This document shows positions 23,344-35,600 of a stretch of 64,000 nucleotides of DNA, in pieces. Each line of letters opens with the position of its first letter. Within the stretch, counting starts at the first letter, position 1. Both the position numbers and the translations under genes were made by a program. Source of the stretch: CADEED01 sp039931065 (GTDB lineage: Bacteria; Pseudomonadota; Gammaproteobacteria; Steroidobacterales; Steroidobacteraceae); NCBI GenBank assembly GCA_039931065.1, contig JBDTSP010000003.1:267151-331150 (forward strand), written 5' to 3'. Below the pieces are notes generated by a model, which saw nothing but the letters and a program-made list of their open reading frames with translations, was not told the DNA's origin and ran no database searches.

Positions 23344-23999
23344 CAAACATCCGCGTCACCGGCTTCAAGTGGGTACCCCCGTTCGCACAGGGACTCGTGC
23401 GCGATCTGCGCGTGCGCTGGGCGCTGGAAGAAGCCGGTCTTCCTTATGAAGAGAAGCTGCTCGGTAACGGCGAGCAGAATTCCCCGGAGCATCGCGCGAT
23501 CCAGCCCTTCGGCCAGGTGCCTGTCTATCAAGAAGGCGATCTCACGTTGTTCGAGTCCGGCTCCATCGTGCTGCACATCGCGGAGAAATCATCCGCACTC
23601 CTGCCGACCGAGCCGCACGCGCGTGCCCGCGTCATCACCTGGATGTTCGCGGCGCTCAACTCGGTCGAGCCCCATCTGCTGGCCTTGGCCGCGCTCGACA
23701 CGTTCTTCGCGAAGGAAGAGTGGGCGCGGCTGCGCAAGCCGAGCGCGCTCGCGATGGCGCAATCGAGACTCAATGGCCTGGCGGCTGGCCTCGGCAACCG
23801 CGAGTATTTCGAGGGGCAATTCTCGGCGGCGGACGTGCTGATGACGACCGTGTTGCGTTTCATCAAACACACGCCGCTGGTCGCGGAGATCCCCACCCTC
23901 GCCGCCTACCAGGCACGCTGCGAGGCGCGCCCGGCCTTCAGGCGTGCGCTCGAGTCGCAGCTCGCGCCGTTCGCTAAATACGCCCCGGTGGCCGCATAG
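23340..23999 (+). CDS. Glutathione S-transferase family protein (copy 2)
   Basis: A 219-residue GST paralogous to its upstream neighbour: VRWALEEAGLPYEEKLLG, QPFGQVPVYQEGDLTLFESG and REYFEGQFSAADVLMTTVLR line up position by position. Overlap by four bases and shared order indicate tandem duplication followed by divergence. It ends the ArsR operon and converges on the VOC gene with a 3-base gap. Confidence 0.9.
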   Translation: MTNIRVTGFKWVPPFAQGLVRDLRVRWALEEAGLPYEEKLLGNGEQNSPEHRAIQPFGQVPVYQEGDLTLFESGSIVLHIAEKSSALLPTEPHARARVITWMFAALNSVEPHLLALAALDTFFAKEEWARLRKPSALAMAQSRLNGLAAGLGNREYFEGQFSAADVLMTTVLRFIKHTPLVAEIPTLAAYQARCEARPAFRRALESQLAPFAKYAPVAA

Positions 24000-24002
24000 C
24001 CG

Positions 24003-24371
24003 TCACTCCGGCAGGTGGCAGACGGCCTCGAGATTGTGCCCGTCCGGGTCGATCACGAACGCGCCGTAATAGTTAGGATGGTAATCCGGGCGCAAGCCCG
24101 GCGCGCCATTGTCCTTGCCGCCCGCGGCAAGCGCCGCCGCGTGGAACTGCCGCACCTGTTCGCGTGACTTCGCCGCGAACGCGATGTGAACCGGCGTTGC
24201 CGGCGTGCCGTATGAGCCGAACCAGAACGCGCCTTCGTGTTGCCGGCCGATCATGGCCGAACGATCGTCCTGCATGAGTACGCCGATTCCGAGCGGCGCG
24301 AGCGCGTGCAGATAGAACACCTTGCTCTTGGCGAAGTTATTCACGTTTAAGCCGATGTGATCGAAAACCAT
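24003..24371 (-). CDS. VOC family (glyoxalase-like) protein
   Basis: A 122-residue single vicinal-oxygen-chelate domain starting MVFDHIGLNVNNFAKSK, with a candidate metal His at residue 5, VHIAFAAKSREQV mid-protein, and the closing DPDGHNLEAVCH with the Glu ligand. Relatives include glyoxalases, dioxygenases and fosfomycin-resistance-like proteins; the reaction cannot be assigned. It is the 3' neighbour of the GST cluster but on the opposite strand. Confidence 0.88.
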   Translation of the reverse strand: MVFDHIGLNVNNFAKSKVFYLHALAPLGIGVLMQDDRSAMIGRQHEGAFWFGSYGTPATPVHIAFAAKSREQVRQFHAAALAAGGKDNGAPGLRPDYHPNYYGAFVIDPDGHNLEAVCHLPE

Positions 24372-24404
24372 GGCGTACTCCTTGCGACGATTCTTCGTGG
24401 ATGC

Positions 24405-25250
24405 TCAGAACGGCACGCCGATGACGAAGCGCCAGGAACTCAAATCACCGGCCAGCCGATAACCAAAGCCGATGCGCGGCGCGTCGAAGCGCCAGACCTT
24501 GAGCACGGGCCGCGAACTCAGCGTAAACCCGAACTCCGACTGGATCGGGTGCTTGCCGCCGTCGGCCACTGGCGCCGACGGCGGATCGACCACCGCGTCG
24601 AAGATGGCATACAGCCCGATCTCGGGCTCGCGACCGCGTAATTTGAATCCCATGCCTCGCGTGACATCGACGGCGTAACGCAGCCGCACGAACTGGTCGC
24701 CTGGGATACCGTGCCGGTATTCGACCCCGGCGTAACTCAGCTCGCCGCGCAGGAATTGATCCCAGCCATGCCAGTCGCCGCGACGCTCCAGGCGTACGCC
24801 GGCTCCGTAGAGAATGCCGCCCACGCTGCTGGACGCGAAACTCAGGCCCGCCCGCGCATAGGGAATGAAGTGCCAGTCGTCGCGCAGTAGATAGTCGAGC
24901 TCGAATCCCGGCACCACGCTGATGCTGTCGACCCGGCTCGGGGGCCCTTCCGACAGGACATCCACCGGACTGAAATCGAAGAAGCCCGCGGTTATCGGCA
25001 GCACGAAACGCAGGCCCGGGGTGGAATCGCGGCGCTCGCGCAAGTCGTGCTGGTAGGTGTAGCGGTAGACCTGCAGCGTGCGCCCGTCCATGTCGTAGAC
25101 GCCGCTGCCGAGATCGGTCGCGAACACGTAGTTGACCGAGGCGCCGACCGCCTCGTCCTGCTGCTCGGCCGAGTCTTGCGGGAATGCCGGCGATGCGCAG
25201 AAGGTGAGCAGCGCCGCGAGGCGCGCCGCCTCAGCGAAGTGGCGCACCAC
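24405..25250 (-). CDS. Predicted outer-membrane beta-barrel protein
   Basis: A 281-residue protein with a signal peptide (AALLTFCASPAFPQ, then DSAEQQ). The rest alternates polar and hydrophobic residues with many aromatics, ending in phenylalanine (WRFVIGVPF), as outer-membrane barrels do. Segments such as RFVLPITAGFFDF, HFIPYARAGLSFA and GLYAIFDAVV look like strands. I cannot name the family. It starts well clear of the next minus-strand gene upstream. Confidence 0.65.
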   Translation of the reverse strand: MVRHFAEAARLAALLTFCASPAFPQDSAEQQDEAVGASVNYVFATDLGSGVYDMDGRTLQVYRYTYQHDLRERRDSTPGLRFVLPITAGFFDFSPVDVLSEGPPSRVDSISVVPGFELDYLLRDDWHFIPYARAGLSFASSSVGGILYGAGVRLERRGDWHGWDQFLRGELSYAGVEYRHGIPGDQFVRLRYAVDVTRGMGFKLRGREPEIGLYAIFDAVVDPPSAPVADGGKHPIQSEFGFTLSSRPVLKVWRFDAPRIGFGYRLAGDLSSWRFVIGVPF

Positions 25251-25339
25251 CCGCTCCTTCAGTCGAATTCAGCATGGACGCGAGATTGCCACAACCGGCG
25301 CCGGGCGCGGCGCGAATTGCGGTTGGATCGATCGTGCGA

Positions 25340-26266
25340 TCAGTGAACGGCCGCGGTCGTGAGCGGTGTCCGCACGAGGCGCGGCTTGAACAATTGTTCG
25401 CCGTGCAGAAATGTTTCCGATGCGGGCCGAAACTTCTGGGCGAGCGCGCGCTTGACCGTCTCGGCGACGCGCCGCCCGGCGGCGAAGGGATTCACATCGC
25501 CGAACAAGAACTGCGTCGAGTCATCGACGAGCTCGATGTCGCGTGCCGCCAGCCAGTACATGAGCCCCTGGTGCGAACGGATCCTGCTAGGCAGCTCCGG
25601 CTGCAGCAGTCCGATGAGTTCGATGGATTCGACGCTGCTGATAAGTTTGTCGTAGACGATCGTGCGGCCGTCGTCGAGTTCGACCAGGTGCGCCGCGGGA
25701 GCGATCCGGATAACCCTGGCGCGCAGCCTCAGATCGCCGCGCAACAGCGGCAACAGGCTCTCGAGCGACTCGCGCGAATCGGCGTCGCCGGACGAGTCGT
25801 CGGCGGGCTCGAAACGCGGCGGAATCCAGCGCGCAACGACCCGAGGTTCATTCAGGGATTCGCCCGCTTCGTGAGCTTCCCCACCCGCTTCGCGGTCACC
25901 GGGTGTGCACGCGCGCGCAACCGCCTGGCGTTCCCACGCTGGTACGCCTTGTCGTTGGCGATCTGCACCACGGTCTTGATCACGAGTAACACCAACGCGC
26001 GAAGCGCCCAACGGGAGACTGCTCTTGCGATCATCGAAACCGCCCTGGGCCTCGCAGCCCGAAAGATCTGCGCCTACCTGCGCACGCTGTTCGAGCAGCA
26101 CGCTGTGTTCGCCGATGTGTAACGCCGCAGTGATGCCAGCCGCGCCGGCACCGATGATGACGACCCGCAGCCGTTCGGGCGCAACGCCCGCACCAGCCGT
26201 AATACGTGAAGGAAATGCAACGATCATCGCCGGCACAACCCCAGGTCGAAACCGCCACTGCGGCAA
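25340..26266 (-). pseudogene. FAD-dependent oxidoreductase-like gene, probably degraded
   Basis: A 308-codon open frame. Its N-terminus has a clean dinucleotide-binding motif (VVIIGAGAAGITAALHIGEH, then SVLLEQRAQVGA) as in protoporphyrinogen oxidase/UDP-galactopyranose mutase-like FAD proteins. Residues ~200-225 (VELDDGRTIVYDKLISSV) fit a later part of that family. Between them, residues ~65-150 are Arg/Gly/Ala/Asp-rich and look like out-of-frame translation, and a well-formed 60-codon frame overlaps exactly there. A full enzyme would be about 430-500 residues. I read this as a deleted or mosaic gene, though a divergent intact protein cannot be excluded. Confidence 0.45.
25852..26034 (-). CDS. 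Possible 60-residue membrane protein inside the FAD reading frame
   Basis: An ATG at 26034 opens 60 codons with one membrane segment (WALRALVLLVIKTVVQIA) and a strongly basic tail ending KLTKRANP. Third positions are GC-rich, better than in the overlapping FAD frame. GGCGG lies upstream of the ATG. Both frames cannot easily be functional; this one explains the odd middle of the FAD frame. Confidence 0.35.
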   Translation of the reverse strand: MIARAVSRWALRALVLLVIKTVVQIANDKAYQRGNARRLRARAHPVTAKRVGKLTKRANP

Positions 26267-26398
26267 CGATCAAAGTCTGCGCGCGGCGGATCTTCCGTCA
26301 TGCAGTCCAACACGCGCGAATCGGCGCCATTCGCGCCTTGCCCATGCAGGACTTCTCCGATGCCACGCACCGACCGCAAGAGCCCCACCGCCGGCCGC

Positions 26399-26500
26399 TC
26401 AAGCGCCCCGACTGACTTCTTTGACCTTCTTGCTGAGCAGCACGCCCACCAAAATTCCGGATACCACGGCCGCTAACGTCGCTTGAAGAATGGCTTTCAT
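26399..26500 (-). CDS. Possible 33-residue single-span membrane peptide
   Basis: ATG at 26500, then AILQATLAAVVSGILVGVLL as one membrane helix and a basic end (SKKVKEVSRGA). It has hydrophobic organisation and codon use like a real gene, but no clear ribosome site. It lies on the same strand between the autotransporter end and the FAD-like gene. Confidence 0.4.
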   Translation of the reverse strand: MKAILQATLAAVVSGILVGVLLSKKVKEVSRGA

Positions 26501-26635
26501 CCAAACAGGGTGATCGCTCTGCCCTCGAACCACTATCCGTGCCAGCCCACCACGCCTGTAAGCAAGCGCCTATCCCCTCCTATCCAATCCCAGCCCAGAG
26601 CGCCCCAAAGAGCGTGGGCAGCTCAGACATGCGAA

Positions 26636-26686
26636 GAGAACGGCTGTGTATCGCGCGCGATCCGCGGGCGACACACAGCCGTTCTC
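26636..26686. terminator. Large hairpin after the autotransporter gene
   Basis: GAGAACGGCTGTGT (26636-26649) and its exact complement (26673-26686) form a 14-bp stem; the 23-base loop contains ATCGCGCGCGAT, itself a palindrome. It begins six bases beyond the autotransporter stop. There is no T-run on the transcribed side, so it may stabilise the 3' end or be Rho-linked. The rest of 26501-26691 shows nothing else. Confidence 0.55.
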
Positions 26687-26691
26687 CCCGC

Positions 26692-29600
26692 CTACCTGAG
26701 CGGCCACAAAAACCGAAAGCTCCCGGCATCACCTTCCCGGATTTCGGACTCCTGTCGGGAGTAAGACACCCCCACCGTGAATCCCTCCGCCGTCTGGTAC
26801 TGCAGCCCCACCTCGCCAACGAAGTGCGTGCGATCGAGATCGGAGCCGATGCGCATCGGCGCGGCCTCATCCGGTGCACCCGAAAGTCCCGCGCGCACCT
26901 TGGTACTCGTACCCGACAGGTACTGCATGAGGCCGAGCCGCAGGAACGTACGCAACGATGCGCCGCTGCCGAACGTCGTGCTGTAGCGGCCGGCAATCGC
27001 CGGCTCGGCCCACAGGTGCGTCTCCGAGCCGCCCACGATCACCGCGTTCTGCGCGTTCGCACCTTGCTCGGTCATGCCGCCGTAACGCAGCATGGAGGTA
27101 CCGAGACTCACACTCGGCTGCAGCGTGAACCCGTGCACGGCGATGTCGTAGGTGTAGTCGAGCACGTTGCTCAGGAAGTCCACGCTGCGATCGCCGCGCG
27201 CGTGGCGCGGCTCGGTGACCCCTAACAAGCGGGTGACCGACTCCGAGCTCTCGCCGAGCGAGAGTGTGGCGCCGACCGAACTCGATCCGAACTCGCGTCG
27301 TGCGCTGCCACCCACTTGCAGGAACTTGCCATCGGCGGTCCACGAGCCGTCATAGCCGGACCCACGGTGATCCTCGAAGTCGACTCCGACCCCGAAGGTC
27401 CAGCCGCCGTCGCGCGGCGCCTGGACGCCGGTTGAAACGCTGTAGCCGCTGTCGTGAGCGGCCGGGAAACCGGCGCGCGTGTCACGCGTGGAAGGATTGT
27501 CGTCGTAACGTGCCCACACGCAGCCAGTGTCGTCACCGGCAGTCTCGCCGAGCGACAACGTGCCGCAGTTCTGCAAGTTGCGTGAGAAGCGCTGTACGCC
27601 CTTCAGTGCCAATGCCTGCTGTTCCGCGTAGAACTCCGTACCGAGCTGCGTGAGCATGTCGGCGTAGACATCCAGGTCGGTAGTGAGGACGGCGGCCGTG
27701 ATCGTCTGGCCGATTCCCTGGCCAAGACCATTGTGTCCCGCGCGACGCTGCACGCGATTGAGGTACTCACCGACCGCGCGGCGATTGCCCTGCAGGCCGG
27801 CGGCGTTGAAGTCGACGTCGTAACCCACCGCGAGAGTCCTGCCATTGACCGTATGCAGGTCGTAGTTGATGACGATCGAACGCTGCGCATCGAGCGTGAC
27901 GCCGCGATCGACGATACCCGTCTGCGTGACGAACACCGGCATCTCGCTGTAACCCGGGCGGATGTTGTGCACGTTGAGCAACGAGATCCGCAGCCGGCCG
28001 GCAACCTCGCCAGCGCCGGTTGCGATGATGCTGTCGTTGAGGCCGGTGCTTAAGTCCATCTCGAAATCCGCCAGCGCCTGCGCGCCCTGGCGGTAACTGC
28101 CGTCCAGGTTCGTATGCACCGCCAGGTTTTCCGCGCCCGGCACAAGGGTGCCCTCGTTGACGAGGAAGTTGCCCGCGTCACCCAGGCTGATGGTGGTGCC
28201 CGAATACAGGATGGCACCCGCATTGTTGGCAAACGCGTTGACGCCGCCACCCAGATCGATGTTGCCCATCACTGCGCCAAAGTTGCCGATGGAGTCGCCA
28301 CCCGCGCCGCCGCGGAACGCAAAGCCCTGCAGGCCCGACAACGTGCGCACGATGCCGCGGTTGGTGAAGCTGTTCACCGCGCCGCCATCGAAGTACACGG
28401 CCACGCCGTTCTCACCGGCGAGAACCTGCTTGTCGGCCACGAGAATCGCCGTGATGTTGCCGCCCAGGCCATTCGCGCCTGCGCTCTGTGCGAACAGCGC
28501 GGTCGAACCTTCACCGAGCGCGGCGATGTCGCCGTTCAACGCGAGATCGATGGCGCCGGCACTGCCGGTGCCGCCCGCGCTCGCCGCGAACACGCCGTCG
28601 ACGTAACCACCGCCACCGCCGACACTTTGCGCGAACAGGCTGTAGGTTTGATCACCCAGCGTGACGATCTTGCCGTTCTGCTCGAACGCGATACTGCCAC
28701 CGCTGCCGATGTTGTCGCTCGAGAGCGTGATCAACGCTGCTTCCGCGTCGGTGAACACCGCGCTGCCGCCGCCACCGATGGACTGCAGGAAAACGCCGTG
28801 CGAACGCGCACCGGCGGTCATCACATCGCCGCTGTTCACCACCGATAGATTGCCGCCATCGCCGCTCGCGCCATTCGAGCCACCCAGCGTCACGGCCAGA
28901 CCATCGACGCCGAGTACAGTCGCGACACCGCCGCCGGCGCCCACGCTCTGGAAGATCATGCCGAGCGAGTTGTCGCCCGTGGTCCGGATGTTGCCCGCGA
29001 GCTCGAGCCCGACGTTGCCGCCCTTGAGCAAACTACCGCCCGAACTGCCGAAGCTGAGCTGCGGCACGTTCGCCACGCGCGCCTGAGCTTGCGCCGCTGC
29101 ACCGTCATCATCCACGAAGCGCAGCTTGTCGCCGCGCGGCCGATGCTTGCCGGCCGGCGATGCGCCTTCGCTCTCGATCAGGCTCAAACTACCGCCGCCG
29201 CCGCCGACGCTCTGGAACAGCCCGCCGTGTGCGGCGTTGCCCTGCGTCGCGACCGACCCGTTCTGATCGTGCTGGATGTCGCCGCCTTCCTCGTTGTTGC
29301 CGTCCTGTCCGCCCAACGTCAGGTTGGTCGCACCGATGGATCCGTTCTCAGACGACAGATCGAGATTGGCGCGGCCACCGCCGCCACCGATCGACTGGAC
29401 GAGCGCACCGGGCGTGTTGTCACCCTCGGTGACCAGGTCGCCGTCGTGCGAAGACTCGATGTCACCGCCGCGATTGTTGGTGCCCGAGACGCCACCCAGT
29501 CGGCCCTCGATGGCGACGTCGTCATCCGCCGCCGCCGTGTCGTTGAGCGAAAGGGTGAGGTTGTACGTGCCGCCGCCGCCACCGACCGCCTGCACCGCAT

Positions 29601-32600
29601 TCGCCGCACCGTTGTTGCCGGCAACACCAAACGTGCCGGTGTAGTTGAGATGGACCTGCCCCGCGTTGGAATTTTCCTGGTGATCGCCGCCCCCATTGAA
29701 AACGATCACCGGATCGGCCGCGCCGCCCGAGGAGTTCTGCGGAATGTTGACGCCATTGGGCAGCGCCGTTCCACCCGGCACCGACGTCACGCCGGTGAAG
29801 TCGAGCGTCACGTGTCCGCCACCGCCATTGATGCTTTCGGCCATCACCGCCTGTGAGCCCGCGCCTGACACGGTGATATCGCCGGAATGATTGACGGTGA
29901 CTTCACCGCCGGCGCCGCCATGCCCGCCCTGACCACCGAATGCGGAAGCCATCCTGCCCGCGATGGAAGCCGTACCGCTCTGCGCGGAACCTGCGCCGAG
30001 TGCAATATTGGCGTTGCCACCACCGCCACCGATCGACTGCGCGAGGATGCCCTGCGCATTCGCGCCGCGCGTGACGATCTGGCCGCTGTTGTTGACGGTG
30101 ACGTTGCCGCCGTCATCTCCCGCACCGCCCGCGCCACCGAGCACCACCATCGGTGTCGATTCACCGCCATCGGCGGCCAGGACCGCATTCATCGCGAGCA
30201 CCAGCCCGCCGTTGCCGCCGCCACCACCGATGGATTGCGCGAATACGCCATGGGATCCATCGCCCACGGTGTCGATGCGTTCTTCATTGTCGACGGTGAC
30301 ATTGCCCGCCACGCCGCCTTCGCCGCCGCTGCCACCGATGTTCACCGCGCCCGTCACGCTGTTCACGCCGGTGGTGAAATTCGCCGTGACGATCGAACTA
30401 CCGTTGCCACCGCCGCCGGCCAGGCTCTGTGCAAAGATGCCGTGTGCCGCGCGCCCTTCGGTCGCGATCTCGCCACCCGCGGTTGCGCCGTCGGCGCGTT
30501 TGTTGGTTACGGTCACATCGCCGCTCGTGCCGCCCTTGCCGCCGGTGCCACCGAGCCGCATGCCGGCCGACATCGACGTGGAAGCGGTGGCCGCGATGGT
30601 CAGGTCCATCACGATGCCGGCGTCGCCGCCGGAACCGCCGATACTCTGCGCGCGGATGCCGACGGATTCCTCGCCCACCGTATGGATGAGTCCCTCGTTC
30701 GTGACCACGACCGCGCCGCCCGTACCGCCGTCATCGCCACTGCCGCCGATGTTGACCGTCGCGGAATTGGCGCTGCCGCCGCCCGCAAGGTTGCCATCGA
30801 ACACCATGCCGCCGAAGCCGCCGCCACCGCCGATGGATTGCGCATTGACGCCGAACGCCGCGCGCCCGGCCGTGTAGATAGTGCCGCGATTGAGGACCTC
30901 GACGGTGTTACCCACCGCGCCCGTGCCGCCGTTGCCGCCGACCTGCGAGGACAGCGCCGTGCTGCCCTTGACGGTATTCTCGCCGCCAGGCAGGCGGAAC
31001 TGGCCGGCATAACCGCCGACACCGCCACCACCGCCGGTGGAGGTCGCATAGATGCCGTGCGCGTGGTCGCCCAGCGTAGTTAGATTCGCGCTGTTGTCGA
31101 CCCGCACCGTGCCGCCCGCGGCGCCGCGTCCGCCGGACGCGCCGACTCCCACCGCGATCGAATTGGTGGTGTTGAAGATGGCATTGAAGGCCGAACCGCC
31201 ACCACCGCCACCACCGCCAATGCTCTCGGCGAGAATCGCGTAGGCGTCTGTGCCTACGGTCGTGATCGAACCTTCGCTGTGCACGTCCACCGCGCCACCA
31301 TGGCCACCGATGCCGCCCTCGAGGCCCACCGCCACCGCCACCTGATGCGCCTGTTCCTTGTTGCCCACCTGAGCGCTTCCGCCCCACGCGCCGCTCGAAC
31401 CGCCACCGTTGCCGACGCTCTGCGCGTGGATGCCGATCGAACCCTCGCCGTGCGTCAGAAGATCGCCCGTCGAAGTGATTTCGACGTCGCCCGCGATGCC
31501 GCCCTCACCGCCGTATTTTCCGACGGTAACCGTCAACGTGTTCGAACCGTCGATCAGCAGGCTGGTGGGCAGATCGGTGCCGGCGTTGCCGCCACCGCCG
31601 CCGATGCTCTGCGCATGGATCGCGGTCGCGGCGCGGCCCAGCGTCTCGATGTTGCCGGTGTGCTCGACATCGACTCGTCCGCCATCGCCGCCTTCGCCCG
31701 CGCCGCCGCCAACCGCCACAGCGAGCGCCTGCGCGTCCTGGTTGGCCGCGATGCCAAGGTTGTAATTGGCGCTGCCGCCGCCGCCGCCGATCGATTGCGC
31801 CTCGATGCCGCCGCTGCCGTCACCGGTGGTGAGGATGTCGCCCTGGTGGATGACATCCACCGTGTCGCCGTTACCGGGCTGGCCACCACTGCCACCCATC
31901 GCGAAGGTGAGTGACACGGTTTTTTCATTGTCGTCGCTGGAGTTCTTCTTGCCGGCAAAACTGGCCGCGAAATTCATGCCGGCATTGCCGCCACCGCCGC
32001 CAATCGACTGCGCCACCAGGGCGGTCGCATGGTTGCCGTCGGTCCGGATCAACCCGGCCTGCACGAGGCCGCGTGTGACTACGACCGCGCCCGCGTTGCC
32101 GCCGCCCGCACCCGAGCCACCGACACCCGCCACCGCAGTGCTGCTGTCCAGGCCGCCGCTCACGCCCGTGACGTTCATGGCCCCGAGGCCCCCGCCGCCG
32201 CCGATGCTCTGCACGACGATTCCGTTAGCGAATTCGGTGGCGATCAATGCGGCGCGCTGGTCGTCGGTGTAAGCGAAGTCGGGATCGACCGCCGCGCGGC
32301 CGTCCACGTACACATCGCCATCACTGGTCAGCGTCACGGCCCGGGAATCCGCGCCATCACCGGCGTCGCCGCCGATACCGATTGCCGCGGCAAAACCGTT
32401 GCCCGCGGCGAGGTTGCCGGTCACGTTCAATCCGCCCGCGCCGCCTCCACCCGCGATGCTCTGCACGAGCACGCCGGTGGAATTCACCCCATCGACGGCA
32501 ATCGTGCCGTGCTGGTTCGCCGTGACGGCGCCACTCACATTGCCCGCGCCACCGAATCCACCAATACCGAATACGAGTGTTGGCGTTTCGGAGTCCAAGT

Positions 32601-35600
32601 TCGCCTGGATGCCGCCGCTGATGTTGGTCGCGCCCGTGCCGCCACCGCCGCCGATCGATTGCGCGACGAAGCCGAAGGCGTTCGCGCCCGAGGCGCGGAT
32701 GTCGGTGTTCGCGGTTGCGAACACATCGTTCGAGTAACCACCATCGCCACCAAAACCGCCGACGCCCGCGGTGATGACGCCGTCGAGCGCGATGCCGCCA
32801 CTCACGTTCATGCCGCCGTTGCCACCGCCACCGCCGATGGATTGCGCGGTGACGCCATTGCGTGCATCGCCGATCGCCTGGACATTCGCCGCCTCGACTG
32901 TGAGACGAACGATTTCGGCGTTGCCGCCGCTGCCGCCAAAGCCGCCGACGCCGACATTGAGCGCATGTGAATGGCCGGTGCTGGTGGGCGCCAGCGAGAT
33001 GCCGCCGCTCACGTTCATGCCGCCGTTGCCACCCGATCCGCCGACGCTCTGCGCGAGCACGCCATTGGAACCATTTGCGCGCACGCGCTGAGAGATGCCG
33101 TCGATCAATTCAAAGCGATCGCTGCCGAGACCGGTCGCGATGACGTTGCCAGTCACGTTCGCGGTAACGCCCAAAGCGTCGCCGCCCGCGCCACCGAAAC
33201 CGCCGACCCCGATCGTCGCGACGAACGAGGTGTTGTTGCCGCTCGCGTAGGCAAGCGCCCCGGAGACGTTGATGCCGCCGTTGCCGCCGCCACCGCCGAT
33301 CGACTGCGCCACGACCCCATCGGAGTTCGCGCCGTTCGTGAACGTTTCGCCCACCCGCGTGAGCTCGACGAAGTTCGCGTTGCCGCCGCCGCCGCCGAAG
33401 CCGCCGACACCGACGGACAGCGCGCCACCACTTTGTTTGTTGAGACTGACGGCACCCGACACATTCATGCCGCCATTGCCCCCACCGCCGCCGACGCTCT
33501 GCGCCAGCACGCCGGTCGAGCGCTCACCCAGCGTGGCGACGTCGCCATTCACGATGCCGTGGACGTCGAGACCATGACCCGCAGTGCCGCCCGAACCGCC
33601 GACGCCGATTGAAATCGCCGCGCTGCCACCATTCGCGGCCGTCAACGCGCCCGAGATGTTCATCGCGCCGTTGCCGCCACCGCCGCCGACGCTCTGCAGC
33701 AGCACGCCGAAGGATTCGTCGCCGCGCGTGATGACATCGGCATCGACTTCACCGACGACTGCATTGGCGCTGCCGCCGCCGCCCGCCGAACCGCCGACGC
33801 CGACGGCCACGGCGCCGGCATTCGCCGCGCTGCCGGCGATCGCGCCGGAAACATTCATGCCGCCGTTGCCGCCACCACCGCCCACGCTCTGCATGAGCAC
33901 GCCGGTCGAATTCTGGCCGAGAGTTTCAACGATGCCGTTGAAGACCCTGCCGTCGATCGCGCCGCCATCACCCGCGCCGCCACCGCCGCCGCCGACACCC
34001 ACCGCGACCGAGCCACCGGATGAACCGGTCGCCGACAATGCACCGGAAATATTCATGGCGCCGTTGCCGCCGCCACCCCCGATGCTCTGCATCGTGACAC
34101 CGTTCGAATTGTTGCCGTGGGTGCGCACGTGGCCGCCGACCGTGGACGTGACACCTCCGCTGCTGCCGCCGCCACCGCCCGAACCGCCCACGCCGACCGC
34201 CACGGCCGCGCCATTCGATCCCGCTGCCGTGAGCGCGGCCGCGAAACTCATGCCGCCGTTGCCGCCACCGCCGCCGACGCTCTGCGCCAGGACTCCGGCG
34301 GAATTCTCGCCCAGCGTCTCCACGTCGCCGACCACGTCGAGAGTAGTTAGCGCGGACGAACCGGCGCCGCCCCCCGAGCCGCCGACACCCACCGCGACCC
34401 CGGCGCCGCTCGCGACCGAGCCTATGACCGCGGCGGACACGGTCATCCCGCCATTGCCGCCGCCACCGCCCAGACTCTGCGCAAGCACGCCAATCGAATT
34501 GTCGCCGCGCGTGAGCGTATTGCCGGTGATCGACGCATCGACCGCGCGACCATTGCCGCCACCGCCAGCGGCACCACCCACGCCAACGGCAATCGCACCA
34601 CCGTTACCGCCGGTCGCATTCAAGGCGCCGGCCACGCTGAGTCCACCGCTGCCACCACCGCCGCCCACGCTCTGCGCGAAGAAGCCGATCGAGTCGTCGC
34701 CGTCGGTCTGAACGTTGCCGACGATATCGGCGGTGACGAGCGCGCCGTGGCTGGCACTGCCGCCACCGCCGCCCACACCGACCGCGACGGCCGCGCCGTT
34801 GCCGCCGCTGGCGTTCAGCGCGGCGCCGACCGACATGCCGCCGTTGCCGCCACCGCCGCCGATGCTCTGCGCGGTCACGCCGACGGATTGCGAGCCTCTC
34901 GTGTGGATATCGCCCGTGATGGTTGCGTTCACGCCGCCGGCGCTGCCGCCATTGCCACCGTAGCCACCGACACCCACGCCCACGGCGCCGCCGGTGCCGC
35001 CAGAGGCGCTCAAGGCGCCGCCAATGCTCAACGCGCCGTTGCCGCCGCCGCCGCCCACGCTCTGCGCGACGATGCCATCGGAATTGGTTCCCACCGTGTC
35101 GACGTCGCCGCTCACGATCAGGGTAGTTAGCGCGGAGGTGCCGCCACCGCCGCCCGAACCGCCGACGCCCACGGCGACCGCGCCGGACGTGCCACCGGAC
35201 GCGCTGATCGCGGCACCCACAGCGATGCCACCGTTGCCACCGCCGCCGCCCAAGCTCTGCGCGATCACGGCCGTGGCATCGTTGCCAACGGTCATCGCAT
35301 CACCCGTCAAGGTCACATTGACGGTCTGGCCGTTGCCGCCGCCACCGCCGGCGCCGCCGACGCCCACCGCCACCGCACCCGAGGTAGAACCCGCCGCCGC
35401 GATCGCACCCGACACGGCCATGCCGCCGTTGCCGCCGCCACCACCGATGCTTTGCGCGATGTAGGCATTCGAGCCGTCGCCGAGCGTTGCGAGATTGCCG
35501 GTCACGTGCGCGATGACCACGCCGCTGTTGCCGGCATCACCGCCGGTGCCGCCGACGCCGACCGCCACCGCACCGCTGCCACCGCCCGCGCCGGTGATCA

